Assembly (NCBI GenBank): GCA_934373235.1
Contig: CAKROW010000008.1
Span: forward strand, 1-64,000
Direction of reading: 5' to 3'
DNA: 64,000 nt
Source of the DNA: an uncultured Blautia sp.
GTDB taxonomy: Bacteria > Bacillota > Clostridia > Lachnospirales > Lachnospiraceae
Shown: piece after piece, positions 1 through 7,992 of the stretch
How positions within the stretch are numbered: the stretch's first letter is position 1
Layout: every line of letters starts with the position of its first letter
Notes under the pieces: model-generated
What the model was told of the DNA's origin: nothing
Database searches by the model: none
Seen by the model: the letters and a program-made list of their open reading frames with translations, nothing else
Program-made: the position numbers and the translations under genes

Positions 1-811
1 CGCCTCTGTGACCGTATTTCATCTTATGGGTATCTCCGCCTGTTGCAAGAGCCATAAGCTGATGTCCAAGGCAGATAGCAAAGATCGGTACATCAGAGTC
101 GTAGAGTTTTTTGATTTCTTTAATAATAGAAGTACATTCCTTCGGATCTCCAGGGCCGTTGCTGAGCATGATGCCGTCCGGATTGTCTCCAAGGATCTCT
201 TCTGCGGATGTCAGAGCCGGGTAAATAGTAACCTGGCATCCTCTCTCATTCAGTGAGCGTGCAATGTTTTTCTTGGCGCCCAGATCAAGAAGGGCAACCT
301 TCGGTCCGTTCCCCTTAAGCACTTCCTTTTCGCGGCAGGAAACCTTCTCTACCACTTTTCCTGTTGTATATGCTTTTAATCTGGGGATGATTGTATCCAG
401 GTCATAGTTCTCGTCAACTGTGATCATTCCGTTCATGGTTCCCTTCTCACGAAGGATCTTAGTCAGTGCTCTGGTATCAATTCCTGCGATTCCCGGAATG
501 TCGTTTTTGCTCAGAAAATGCTGAATGGTGTCTACGCTTCTGAAGTTGCTGGGAACTCGTGATAATTCGCGTACAATAAATCCGTCAATCCACGGCTTCC
601 TTGATTCCTGGTCATCATAGCAGATTCCATAGTTTCCAATAAGCGGATAAGTCATACATACCGCCTGTCCTGCATAAGAAGGATCTGTCATTACTTCCAG
701 GTAACCGGTCATGGAAGTGTTAAAGACAATTTCGCTGATGACTTCCCTTGCAGAACCAATGCTGGTTCCTGTAAATACATGGCCATCTTCCAATATCAGA
801 AATGCTTTCAT
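1..811 (-). CDS. carA: Carbamoyl-phosphate synthase small subunit (CarA), 3' end cut by window edge
   Basis: This subunit hydrolyses glutamine and passes ammonia to the CarB large subunit for carbamoyl phosphate, the precursor of pyrimidines and arginine. The reverse-strand frame begins MKAFLILEDG at 811 behind AGGGAG and runs to the window edge, covering about 270 of the usual ~355 residues. The N-terminal CarA fold (TGYLEVMTDPSY, GIAGIDTRALT) is followed by the class I glutaminase domain with SNGPGDP and the nucleophile elbow FAICLGHQ near residue 245. The catalytic His-Glu pair lies beyond the edge. A clear promoter sits just upstream; the leader is only about 40 nt and shows no PyrR-type attenuator. 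carB would be expected next. Confidence 0.95.
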   Translation of the reverse strand, partial: MKAFLILEDGHVFTGTSIGSAREVISEIVFNTSMTGYLEVMTDPSYAGQAVCMTYPLIGNYGICYDDQESRKPWIDGFIVRELSRVPSNFRSVDTIQHFLSKNDIPGIAGIDTRALTKILREKGTMNGMITVDENYDLDTIIPRLKAYTTGKVVEKVSCREKEVLKGNGPKVALLDLGAKKNIARSLNERGCQVTIYPALTSAEEILGDNPDGIMLSNGPGDPKECTSIIKEIKKLYDSDVPIFAICLGHQLMALATGGDTHKMKYGHRG

Positions 812-857
812 ACAATCTCCCTTTCTTTGTTCTCTTATTTTATCCTAAATCTTCAAG

Positions 858-886
858 ATTGTATCACAGGAATCATCATTTTTCAA
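858..886 (-). promoter_or_regulatory. Sigma-A promoter of carA
   Basis: On the minus strand TTGAAA (886-881), a 17-nt spacer and TACAAT (863-858) lie about 47 nt upstream of the carA start codon. Hexamers and spacing fit a housekeeping promoter. Confidence 0.7.
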
Positions 887-964
887 CACCATACACCAAA
901 AAAATACATAAAACTAACTCAAAATATTTTTTTCTGATTTTTTTGATTTTTTTGAAATTTTCTA

Positions 965-993
965 TTGACATTCTATTGTTCCTGCGTTATTAT
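965..993 (+). promoter_or_regulatory. Sigma-A promoter of tRNA-Leu
   Basis: A perfect TTGACA (965-970), a 17-nt spacer and TATTAT (988-993) precede the tRNA by about 50 nt. TATAAG at 991-996 is an alternative -10 with worse spacing. Confidence 0.75.
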
Positions 994-1045
994 AAGTGAG
1001 CAGTCGACGAGCGGAGCTGAACAAGCGAAGCGAGCGGTTGAAAAT

Positions 1046-1129
1046 GCAGGAATGGCGGAATTGGCAGACGCGCAGGCTTCAGGTGCCTGTGGTCGCAAGA
1101 TCGTGTGGGTTCAAGTCCCATTTCCTGCA
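1046..1129 (+). tRNA. tRNA-Leu (anticodon CAG)
   Basis: Cloverleaf by eye: acceptor GCAGGAA (1046-1052) pairs with TTCCTGC (1122-1128), discriminator A at 1129, and no encoded CCA. The anticodon stem CAGGC/GCCTG encloses the loop TTCAGGT, giving anticodon CAG at 1080-1082, which reads CTG codons. A long variable arm (GGTC-GCAA-GATC) marks it as a class II tRNA, and the T-arm GTGGGTTCAAGTCCCAT is canonical. It has its own promoter and terminator. Confidence 0.96.
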
Positions 1130-1152
1130 TTATTTTTATTTTATCCAAAATC

Positions 1153-1194
1153 AAAAAAACAGAAGTGCTTCGTAACCGGCACTTCTGTTTTTTT
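1153..1194. terminator. Bidirectional intrinsic terminator
   Basis: A7-CAGAAGTGC (1153-1168) pairs with GCACTTCTG-T7 (1179-1194). The U tract works in both directions, so it can end the tRNA transcript (+) and the signal peptidase-like gene (-). Confidence 0.85.
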
Positions 1195-1196
1195 AT

Positions 1197-1664
1197 TTAT
1201 TTCTTTCTGTCTGAAAAGAAGTTCCCTGCTGCCCACATGGCACTTCCTGCAAAAATAAAGAAATCTGAAATATTAAATACAACCTTCTTAAGCTTCTCAT
1301 TTCCCAAGTCAAAGCTTACATAATCCGTGACATATCCCCGGTTCTTCCGTTCCAGATAGTTATTCAGGCCTCCGCCCAGAACCATGGACAGCCCCAGTTT
1401 TGAAAGTTTTCCACTGTCACGGGTCTTTGTCCGTATGGTTTCCCACAGTACTCCACCTAAAACCAGTGTGGATATCTCACGGACAGATGCCTTATCTTTC
1501 TTTTCCAGGATTCCCAGCATCATTCCCTCATTATGGCAGTTGCGGAGAATGACCCGTCCGCCAAGTTTCTTCTCTGTTGTTCCCTGTATCCTGTCAGAAT
1601 TCACATGTTCCTTCACGCAGTGATCAAGAGCATAGACTCCTGCTGTAAGCAGACTGTAGATCAT
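1197..1664 (-). CDS. Signal peptidase II (LspA)-like protein, divergent
   Basis: A 155-residue protein whose C-terminal half matches lipoprotein signal peptidase: GGGLNNYLER, then VTDY with Asp114 and FNISD with Asp134. These correspond to the two catalytic aspartates of LspA (VVDF and FNVAD). The family motif GNxIDR is altered to NNYLER, and the first conserved loop reads NCHNEGMMLG instead of SNxGAAFG. Hydrophobicity is lower than in a typical four-helix LspA. The start codon overlaps the stop of the zinc-ribbon gene as ATGA, so translation is probably coupled. It may be a specialised or inactive paralogue; a canonical LspA would be expected elsewhere. Confidence 0.7.
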   Translation of the reverse strand: MIYSLLTAGVYALDHCVKEHVNSDRIQGTTEKKLGGRVILRNCHNEGMMLGILEKKDKASVREISTLVLGGVLWETIRTKTRDSGKLSKLGLSMVLGGGLNNYLERKNRGYVTDYVSFDLGNEKLKKVVFNISDFFIFAGSAMWAAGNFFSDRKK

Positions 1665-2284
1665 TTGTTATCACCTGATTTCTCCAGATTTACACCTGTA
1701 TGCTCAGCAGCTTCTGTTCCTGCCTGAGCTTCTTCTGAAATATCTGCCTCCGGATCTCCGGCTGCTTCTGTCTCTGCAGATGCTTCTGCTGTTGTGTCTG
1801 TTTTATCTTCTGTTCCTTCTGTTTCTGTTGTTTCTTCTGTTTCTCCAACTACCTGAGCATCCTTAACATCATCATCGATCTGTTCGATCACATCTCTCGC
1901 CTGTTCCTCAAGCTCAGGTGTAGGGCAGGCTGCGCCACAGTAAGGGCAGAAATTGGCTTCCCTCATCACTGCCTTATGGCAGGCGGGGCAGTATTTCTCC
2001 CCATTATGGGCAGCAATGACATCTCTGTAATGATCTGCCACCTGCATATGCTGGCTGATCTCCTGGCAGAGTATCCCAAGCTCTCCGTCAACGCCTTCTC
2101 CCTGCTCATACCGTGCATAGATCACACGGCCAATATCCATCATGGCTTTCTCTGCCAGTTGTTCTTCCCCGGAGAGCTGGTTCCGGATCTTCTGTACCTC
2201 ATAAAGGTCCTCAGCCTTCTGGCTGATATTCCTGGCTGTCTTCGCTATGATCGCTCCGATCCCGCTGAAAAAATCATTTCCCAT
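1661..2284 (-). CDS. Zinc-ribbon protein with acidic Thr/Glu-rich tail
   Basis: A 207-residue protein of unknown function. Residues 1-95 look helical (GIGAIIAKTARNISQKAEDL onward). Next comes a zinc ribbon CPACH...FCPYCG with four cysteines around residues 98-118. The last ~75 residues are a low-complexity Glu/Thr/Ala tail. There is no signal peptide. The gene precedes and overlaps the LspA-like gene by 4 nt, so the two are probably co-expressed. A GGGG ribosome binding site precedes the ATG. Confidence 0.75.
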   Translation of the reverse strand: MGNDFFSGIGAIIAKTARNISQKAEDLYEVQKIRNQLSGEEQLAEKAMMDIGRVIYARYEQGEGVDGELGILCQEISQHMQVADHYRDVIAAHNGEKYCPACHKAVMREANFCPYCGAACPTPELEEQARDVIEQIDDDVKDAQVVGETEETTETEGTEDKTDTTAEASAETEAAGDPEADISEEAQAGTEAAEHTGVNLEKSGDNK

Positions 2285-2340
2285 TAATCTGCATCCCCTG
2301 ACTGTTTTAAAGCGGATATTTCGCTTCCATACATGCTCAT

Positions 2341-2373
2341 GAACGCACAGACCGCCTGGCAGTCTGTGCGTTC
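2341..2373 (-). terminator. Strong hairpin after clpX, terminator-like but without U tract
   Basis: GAACGCACAGAC (2341-2352) pairs perfectly with GTCTGTGCGTTC (2362-2373). It lies 6 nt beyond the clpX stop. Minus-strand transcripts lack a U run after it, so it could be an imperfect terminator or a 3'-end stabilising structure. Confidence 0.45.
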
Positions 2374-2379
2374 TGTTTT

Positions 2380-3774
2380 CTATTCTTCACTTCCGATATG
2401 CGGGACTTCCTGGCCTCTTAAAAGAATCCTCGGCCCGCCATTTCCCTCAATGTAACTCTCTGTGATCACAACCTCACCAATGCTGTCATCCTTTGGAATC
2501 TCATACATGATATCCAGCATATACTCTTCCAGGATCGCACGGAGGGCACGGGCTCCTGTATGACGCTCCAGAGCTTTCCTTGCAATGGCATGAAGGGCAC
2601 CGTCCTCAAACTCCAGCTTCACCTCATCCAGTGCAAGAAGCTTCTTGTACTGCTTCAGGATCGCATTCTTCGGCTCTTTCAGGATCTGCACAAGCATATC
2701 CTCATTCAGTCCGTTTAATGTAAATATAATCGGAAGACGTCCGATAAATTCCGGAATCATGCCAAAACTTCTCAGATCATCCACTGTCACCTTTTCAAGC
2801 ACACGAGGATCATTGTCATACTTATCCTTAAGGTCTGCATAAAATCCGATGGATGCCTGCTTGTTCAGTCTCTCCTTGATGATATTCTCAAGATCCGGGA
2901 AAGCACCTCCGCAGATAAAAAGAATATTCCTGGTATTCACAGTTACCATAGGCACCATTGCGTTCTTGCTGGTGGCTCCTACCGGCACCTCCACCTCACT
3001 GCCCTCAAGAAGCTTCAGAAGTCCCTGCTGTACGGCTTCACCACTTACATCTCTCTGATTGGTATTCTTCTTCTTGGCAATCTTGTCGATCTCATCAATA
3101 AAGATGATTCCATGTTCTGCCTTCTCCACATCATTATCCGCTGCTGCAAGAAGCTTAGACACAACACTCTCAATATCATCACCAATGTATCCTGCCTCAG
3201 TAAGAGAAGTTGCATCTGCAATGGCAAGAGGCACCTCAAGAAGCTTGGCAAGCATCTTGACCAGATATGTCTTACCACAGCCGGTTGGTCCGATCATAAG
3301 CATGTTGGACTTCTCGATCTCGATCTCATCCATGGTATCTGTGGCAACACGTTTATAATGGTTGTAAACACCTACAGACATAACCTTCTTGGCATATTCC
3401 TGTCCGATAACGTACTGGTCCAGGGCTGCCTTGATCTTATGGGGAGCCGGGATATCCTTAAGGTTGATAGCCGGCTTGGGGGTTTCGGATTTCTTCTTGA
3501 TCTTCTTTGGCTGGTTCATGGGATTCTGAAGGCTGCTGAGATCGATCATGCTCACATTGGGCATGTTAAAAAGATCTCCGTAGTTCATGTTCCCGTTATT
3601 CATCTGTGTATTCATGGTATCAAAGCTCTTCTGCATGCAGTCAGAGCATATATGTATATTATTGGGAAGGTCGATCATCTTCCCGGCCTGACTCTCCGGC
3701 CTGCGGCATAAAAAGCAGAATTTCTCATATTTCTGCTCTTCGTCTTTGTTATCGTTGTCAAACTGATCTGCCAT
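2380..3774 (-). CDS. clpX: ClpX-type AAA+ unfoldase, divergent paralogue
   Basis: A 464-residue ATPase related to ClpX, the hexameric unfoldase that feeds proteins to ClpP. The N-terminal C4 zinc finger (Cys20, 23, 43, 46) is followed by an unusual ~60-residue Asn/Met-rich linker. Walker A GPTGCGKT (162-169), Walker B IFIDEI, pore loop GYIGDD (canonical GYVGED), the ClpP-docking IGF loop (309-311) and sensor-2 GAR (407-409) are present. The RKH pore loop of normal ClpX is missing: the stretch after LLEGSEVEVP reads GATSKNAMVP. No clpP or tig is adjacent. It is probably an additional ClpX with its own substrates rather than the housekeeping copy. It has its own promoter. Confidence 0.85.
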   Translation of the reverse strand: MADQFDNDNKDEEQKYEKFCFLCRRPESQAGKMIDLPNNIHICSDCMQKSFDTMNTQMNNGNMNYGDLFNMPNVSMIDLSSLQNPMNQPKKIKKKSETPKPAINLKDIPAPHKIKAALDQYVIGQEYAKKVMSVGVYNHYKRVATDTMDEIEIEKSNMLMIGPTGCGKTYLVKMLAKLLEVPLAIADATSLTEAGYIGDDIESVVSKLLAAADNDVEKAEHGIIFIDEIDKIAKKKNTNQRDVSGEAVQQGLLKLLEGSEVEVPVGATSKNAMVPMVTVNTRNILFICGGAFPDLENIIKERLNKQASIGFYADLKDKYDNDPRVLEKVTVDDLRSFGMIPEFIGRLPIIFTLNGLNEDMLVQILKEPKNAILKQYKKLLALDEVKLEFEDGALHAIARKALERHTGARALRAILEEYMLDIMYEIPKDDSIGEVVITESYIEGNGGPRILLRGQEVPHIGSEE

Positions 3775-3811
3775 AATGTTCCCTTTCTCTTCTCTGTTAT
3801 TTCTGCCCTAC

Positions 3812-3839
3812 ATTATAACATATTATCTCCGGGTATCAA
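3812..3839 (-). promoter_or_regulatory. Sigma-A promoter of clpX-like gene
   Basis: TTGATA (3839-3834), a 16-nt spacer and TATAAT (3817-3812) on the minus strand, about 40 nt upstream of the start codon and just downstream of the htrA terminator. Confidence 0.75.
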
Positions 3840-3851
3840 ATTAACTTTTTA

Positions 3852-3886
3852 TAAAAAGAAAAGAACCGCCTGTGCAGTCCTTTTCT
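3852..3886 (-). terminator. Intrinsic terminator of htrA
   Basis: On the minus strand AGAAAAGGAC (3886-3877) pairs, with one G-U, with GTTCTTTTCT (3866-3857) around a 10-nt loop, followed by TTTTTAT. It lies 18 nt after the htrA stop codon. Confidence 0.7.
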
Positions 3887-3903
3887 GTTGATCTGTCCTA
3901 TTT

Positions 3904-5352
3904 TTATTCTTCTGTGGAAGATTTGCTTCCAAGTGTTACCTCCACAGTTTCCTCCTTGTACTCACCATTTTCTGCCCGGGCTACCACAAGTTCGATTTTT
4001 TCGCCGGCCTCATAGTACTGGAGCTTCTCGCTTAAATCTTTTCTGCCACTCACCTTCTGTCCGTCAAGCTTCACGATGATATCGCCTTTTGTAATACCAG
4101 CCTCATCTGCCGCACTGCCGGATGCCACATCTGTAAGAAATGCTCCTGCCGGCATATTGTACATCTGAATGGCCTCAGAAGTAAGATCCGCCGCTACCAC
4201 GCCCAGATATCCTGCCTTGGAGGTATCCGATACCTTTTCACGTGTCTCTCTGTTCATAAGTTCTTCAAGGATTGGCTCTGCCTTGGAGATCGGGATCGCA
4301 TATCCCATTCCTTCTACTGCGCTGTCAGCATATTTTGCTGAATTGATGCCGATGACCTCACCTTTCATATTCAGAAGAGCACCGCCACTGTTTCCGGGGT
4401 TGATGGCTGCATCAGTCTGGATCAGACCTGTTGTCTCTGTATTATCTGTTGTGATGCTTCTGTTCAGGGCACTGACCCATCCGGATGTAACAGACTGCCC
4501 ATATCCGAGAGCATTACCGATAGCCACGACCTGCTGGCCTACCACCAGATCATCAGAACTTCCAAGCTGTGCGATCTTGATCTCATTCATGGTGTCATCG
4601 GGGATGTCACTTTTGGAGACTGCAATCACAGCAAGATCATTATCCTCATCTGTTCCTTTGATCTTGGCAGATACTGCATCTTCTACATTTACATCGCTGT
4701 CACTGGCCATGTTCTGTGTCTCTTCTTCTGCATCTACCACATCATTCCCAATGAAGCACACAGTCAGCGTAGTCGCACCGGAAACCACATGGTTGTTGGT
4801 CGCAATGAGAAGTTCATCATCATTTTCTCCTACGATAATACCGGATCCGCTTCCTGCACTCTGATACTGTCTTGTACCAAATCCAAAGAAACTCGGGATT
4901 TCCTGCACACTTACGGATGTAATGGCAACAACGGAAGGCATGGTGGCCTGTGCTACTCCTGCCACAGTTCCGTTCTCTGCAATAATATCCGAAACATCAG
5001 AGCTGGCATCAGAAGTATCCGAGGATGCTGTGGTCTCCGGCACTGTCTCTGTAGTTCCGATCTCAGAGGTGGTGCTGTCCTTTCCCCTGATCTTATCTGC
5101 TGTGATATTTACTCCCTGGAATACCAGGCCTGCAACCAACCCGAAGATCACTGCCAGTGCCACGGCCATCCCTGCTTTTTTTCCGAAATTACCGCCATTT
5201 CCGGAGGGCTTTACCGGAGGCCTTCCGGTTCCTCCTGCATAATGCTCGATCTGTGGCTGGCGTACCTGATAATGCGCATATCTGGGTGGCGGTGTCTGGC
5301 CGCCGGTTCCACTGTTCTGCGGTTCCTGCCCCCATCTGTTTTCTTCTCCCAT
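3904..5352 (-). CDS. htrA: HtrA/DegP-family membrane-anchored serine protease
   Basis: A 482-residue quality-control protease acting at the outer face of the membrane. A Pro/Gly-rich cytoplasmic N-terminus is followed by one transmembrane helix (about 60-80) and an acidic Ser/Thr linker. The trypsin-like domain carries the full triad: His188 (ATNNHVVSG), Asp239 (DNDLAVI) and Ser322 (NPGNSGGAL). One PDZ domain (about 375-470; GYLGVVAADLT, GDIIVKLDGQKV) ends the protein. The layout matches Gram-positive HtrA/HtrB. GAAGGGAG precedes the ATG, and a terminator separates it from the downstream clpX-like gene. Confidence 0.92.
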   Translation of the reverse strand: MGEENRWGQEPQNSGTGGQTPPPRYAHYQVRQPQIEHYAGGTGRPPVKPSGNGGNFGKKAGMAVALAVIFGLVAGLVFQGVNITADKIRGKDSTTSEIGTTETVPETTASSDTSDASSDVSDIIAENGTVAGVAQATMPSVVAITSVSVQEIPSFFGFGTRQYQSAGSGSGIIVGENDDELLIATNNHVVSGATTLTVCFIGNDVVDAEEETQNMASDSDVNVEDAVSAKIKGTDEDNDLAVIAVSKSDIPDDTMNEIKIAQLGSSDDLVVGQQVVAIGNALGYGQSVTSGWVSALNRSITTDNTETTGLIQTDAAINPGNSGGALLNMKGEVIGINSAKYADSAVEGMGYAIPISKAEPILEELMNRETREKVSDTSKAGYLGVVAADLTSEAIQMYNMPAGAFLTDVASGSAADEAGITKGDIIVKLDGQKVSGRKDLSEKLQYYEAGEKIELVVARAENGEYKEETVEVTLGSKSSTEE

Positions 5353-5527
5353 ATTTATCTGCTCCCTTCACCTACAGCCTTCCGGGTAGTCATTATATCC
5401 TTTACCGGACTGCCATAGCTCTTTATCCATCTTTTAGACTCCAGTTTAACAGGCATTTGTGTTTAAAATGTGACAGATTATTAAAAATAGAGTGATGCCT
5501 GAAAATATTCTTCTCTGCTGTAGTCTT

Positions 5528-6454
5528 TTATTTCTCTGTCCAGTATGAAGGGTTCATTGTACACATGGAGATCACCCTGTCAGGAAGCCTGCGATAGCGT
5601 TTTCCAAGGAAATATCCTGCATATTTGGAAACGCTCTGAAAGAACAATCCGGGCAGAAGCCAGGGTCTTCCCTTTTTTATAAGATAAGCTGCGCTTTTTT
5701 TCACAAGGCGTATTCCTTCGCCTTCAGAGGGAACTCCCTCAAAGACATCCGGATGATCTGCCTGGGATACACCCAGGTCAAAATTTCTGTGAAACTGTTC
5801 CCTGCAGTTATAATTATGTGAGTGATATACTCTGGCATCTGCCGCATAGGCGATCCGGTAGCCTTTTTTTGCCATCCAGCCTGCATAGATCATATCCTCA
5901 TTAAAAATAGCACGTTCCGGAAAGCCCCCTACCTCTTCGTAGATCTTTTTGTCATAAGCTGCACACACATTAGAGCAGAAATAGGTCTTGATGCCATATT
6001 TCTCCACGTCCTTCTCCCCCTTCACAGATGACTGCTCCGGATAATTAAACGAGCGGGTATAACGTTCCAGAAAACGGCAGTCTTCTTTTGGAAGCTGGCG
6101 GGCGTAAGCTGCTCCGATGTTCTTATTTTCTGTAACAGCTTTTACCAGGCTGCGGATCAAGTGCCTGTCTGCAGGAAGTGCATCCTGGGTCATAAATACC
6201 ATGATATCTGCCTGGGAAATATCTGCCGCTTTTCTTCTGGTGCCGCCATGGTCAAAATCTGCTTTTTTCAGATGATGCACCTCTACCAGGGGATAGCTTT
6301 CTTCCCAGGAACTGTCCCAGTACTTCTCCTCTGTATTCATAACAAGTATCTTATTTACAGGATGATCCTGTCTTGAAAGCCGTTCCAGAAGGCTGGTAAA
6401 CTCAGCTCCCGGACGATAGGTTGGAATGATCACGTCTGTTTTTACTGTATTCAT
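5528..6454 (-). CDS. GT2 glycosyltransferase, rhamnosyltransferase-like
   Basis: A 308-residue cytosolic GT-A enzyme. It opens with VDVIIPTYRPG-type strands (DVIIPTYRPG near residue 8) and continues with HGGTRR (about 69-74), MTQDALP in place of a DxD loop, and GGFPERAIFNEDM with an acidic catalytic loop, a pattern seen in rhamnosyl- and other dTDP-sugar transferases of surface polysaccharide clusters. No membrane helices are evident. It lies just after the terminator of the LCP gene with only a short leader containing GGAGAG, so it may depend on readthrough. It is the last gene of the polysaccharide locus on this side; donor and acceptor cannot be read from the sequence. Confidence 0.8.
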   Translation of the reverse strand: MNTVKTDVIIPTYRPGAEFTSLLERLSRQDHPVNKILVMNTEEKYWDSSWEESYPLVEVHHLKKADFDHGGTRRKAADISQADIMVFMTQDALPADRHLIRSLVKAVTENKNIGAAYARQLPKEDCRFLERYTRSFNYPEQSSVKGEKDVEKYGIKTYFCSNVCAAYDKKIYEEVGGFPERAIFNEDMIYAGWMAKKGYRIAYAADARVYHSHNYNCREQFHRNFDLGVSQADHPDVFEGVPSEGEGIRLVKKSAAYLIKKGRPWLLPGLFFQSVSKYAGYFLGKRYRRLPDRVISMCTMNPSYWTEK

Positions 6455-6471
6455 CTTCTTCTCTCCGATTA

Positions 6472-6502
6472 TAAAAAGACCATCCGCAAAAATGGATGGT
6501 CT
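6472..6502 (-). terminator. Intrinsic terminator after LCP gene
   Basis: On the minus strand AGACCATCC (6502-6494) pairs with GGATGGTCT (6485-6477), followed by TTTTTATA. It starts a few nt past the LCP stop codon and abuts the next gene's ribosome binding site. Confidence 0.8.
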
Positions 6503-6508
6503 GTTTTA

Positions 6509-7978
6509 TTATTCTCCGTCACCGAGGTCGCCTGCATCTTCGCCGCCTGCGTCCTCTGCTCCGGTATCTCCTGCATCTCCTGCTCCGCTGTCAGTATCTC
6601 CGCCGATATCTCCATCTGCGCCATTGTCAGAGTCTCCAGCAGCATCACCTGTAGTATCGGTATCTGCACCGCTGTAATCAACATCTGTACTGTCAGTGTT
6701 ATCATTGTAATCTGCATCTCCGCCACCGGTATTATCGTTTCCGGTGTCATATCCGGGATCATAGTCATCTGACGTATCCTCTGAATAATCCGGTGTATAA
6801 TCAGGCTCACTGTAAGAATAATCATCTGAGCTGTCATCAGCCTGCCAGATCACCGCATCATCTGTGGTGGTTTCCGTATCCGGTGTCTCGGTGATCACCG
6901 GTGCTGTTTCCTGTACTCCCGTACCATCCACGATCTGTGTGATATGGTTGCTTCGATCTGTGATAACTGCTGTAGGTGTATATCCTGTACTTCCGTAAAG
7001 GAAATCATGGATCTTCACAACATTGGTTTCCAGTGTCATAGGCACGATAACGCTGCCCTTCACAGTAGCAAACTTATATTCCAGCGGGAAACCTGATGTG
7101 TCATCAATACTGTATCCGATCATGGCCGGGATCATCTGAAGGATCTCTGTCTTGGATACAGATGTTTTGATCATAGGGAAAACCTGATCCATAATATCAA
7201 AAATAGTACTCAGGCCTGCAGATTTGGCCTTGTCCACGATCATCTGGATCACACGCCTCTGTCTCTCAGTACGTCCCATATCAAGACTTGCAGTGTAACG
7301 GATACGGCAGTAGGAAGTTGCCTGTACACCATTCAGGTGATAGGTTCCCACGATCGCCTCCTGATCTTCCGGTTTTGGCTCCGGCAGCTCTACCGGTGTA
7401 TAACTTTTGCCGGTCTCCTCTGATGTCTCCACACAGTAGTTGTTCATATGAACGATCTCCGCATAGGAAAGAGGAATATCAAGTCCTCCAAGACAGTCAA
7501 CCACTGTAACCAGTGCGTCAAAATCGATCGCAACATAATCGGTGATGTTCAGGTCAAGGTTTGTGTTCAGCATGGAAATAGCCTGTGCGGGGCCTCCCAG
7601 TGCATAGGCTGCATTGGCCTTGGTATAGGTGTCGTCTCCCACATTAAGGAGGGTATCTCTGTATACAGAAACAAGTTTCACAGCCTTGGTATCATTATTG
7701 ATGCTGGCAATGATAATGGTATCGCTGTTCTCAGTATTCAGCTTCTCATTCTTGTTTCTGTGGTCCAGACCAAACAGTGCGTACGTTGTATAACCTGTCA
7801 TCTGCGGTGCCTGATCATTGGTTACAATATCCTGTTCTGAAAGATCCGTCTCCTGGATATCGATCTTATCCAGTCTGGAAGAAATCTGTCCATATACGTA
7901 AAGACCGCCGATAAACAGCAGCAAAACGACAATTTCCAGAATGAACAGGAATTTTTTCTTTTTTCGTGGTCTCGCCAT
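6509..7978 (-). CDS. LytR-CpsA-Psr (LCP) family phosphotransferase with acidic tail
   Basis: A 489-residue membrane-anchored enzyme of the family that moves polyprenyl-linked glycopolymers onto peptidoglycan. A basic N-terminus and one helix (about 9-30) are followed by the LCP domain (about 65-270), with VSVYRDTLLNV, NAAYALGGP, VDCLGGLDI and GRTERQRRV. The arginines and aspartates needed for pyrophosphate binding are visible. Residues ~375-489 form a striking Asp/Gly/Thr/Ser tail ending in repeated DAG units. The neighbouring priming transferase makes it the likely ligase for the polysaccharide made here. AGGGG precedes the start. Confidence 0.92.
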   Translation of the reverse strand: MARPRKKKKFLFILEIVVLLLFIGGLYVYGQISSRLDKIDIQETDLSEQDIVTNDQAPQMTGYTTYALFGLDHRNKNEKLNTENSDTIIIASINNDTKAVKLVSVYRDTLLNVGDDTYTKANAAYALGGPAQAISMLNTNLDLNITDYVAIDFDALVTVVDCLGGLDIPLSYAEIVHMNNYCVETSEETGKSYTPVELPEPKPEDQEAIVGTYHLNGVQATSYCRIRYTASLDMGRTERQRRVIQMIVDKAKSAGLSTIFDIMDQVFPMIKTSVSKTEILQMIPAMIGYSIDDTSGFPLEYKFATVKGSVIVPMTLETNVVKIHDFLYGSTGYTPTAVITDRSNHITQIVDGTGVQETAPVITETPDTETTTDDAVIWQADDSSDDYSYSEPDYTPDYSEDTSDDYDPGYDTGNDNTGGGDADYNDNTDSTDVDYSGADTDTTGDAAGDSDNGADGDIGGDTDSGAGDAGDTGAEDAGGEDAGDLGDGE

Positions 7979-7992
7979 CTTTTTTCCCCTTT

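Noticed and set aside
811..960. A PyrR attenuator or riboswitch ahead of carA
   Set aside because: The leader after the promoter is only about 40 nt and contains no antiterminator/terminator pair.
5353..5527. A promoter for htrA from TATAAT near 5398
   Set aside because: No acceptable -35 hexamer at 16-18 nt was found, so it is left uncalled.
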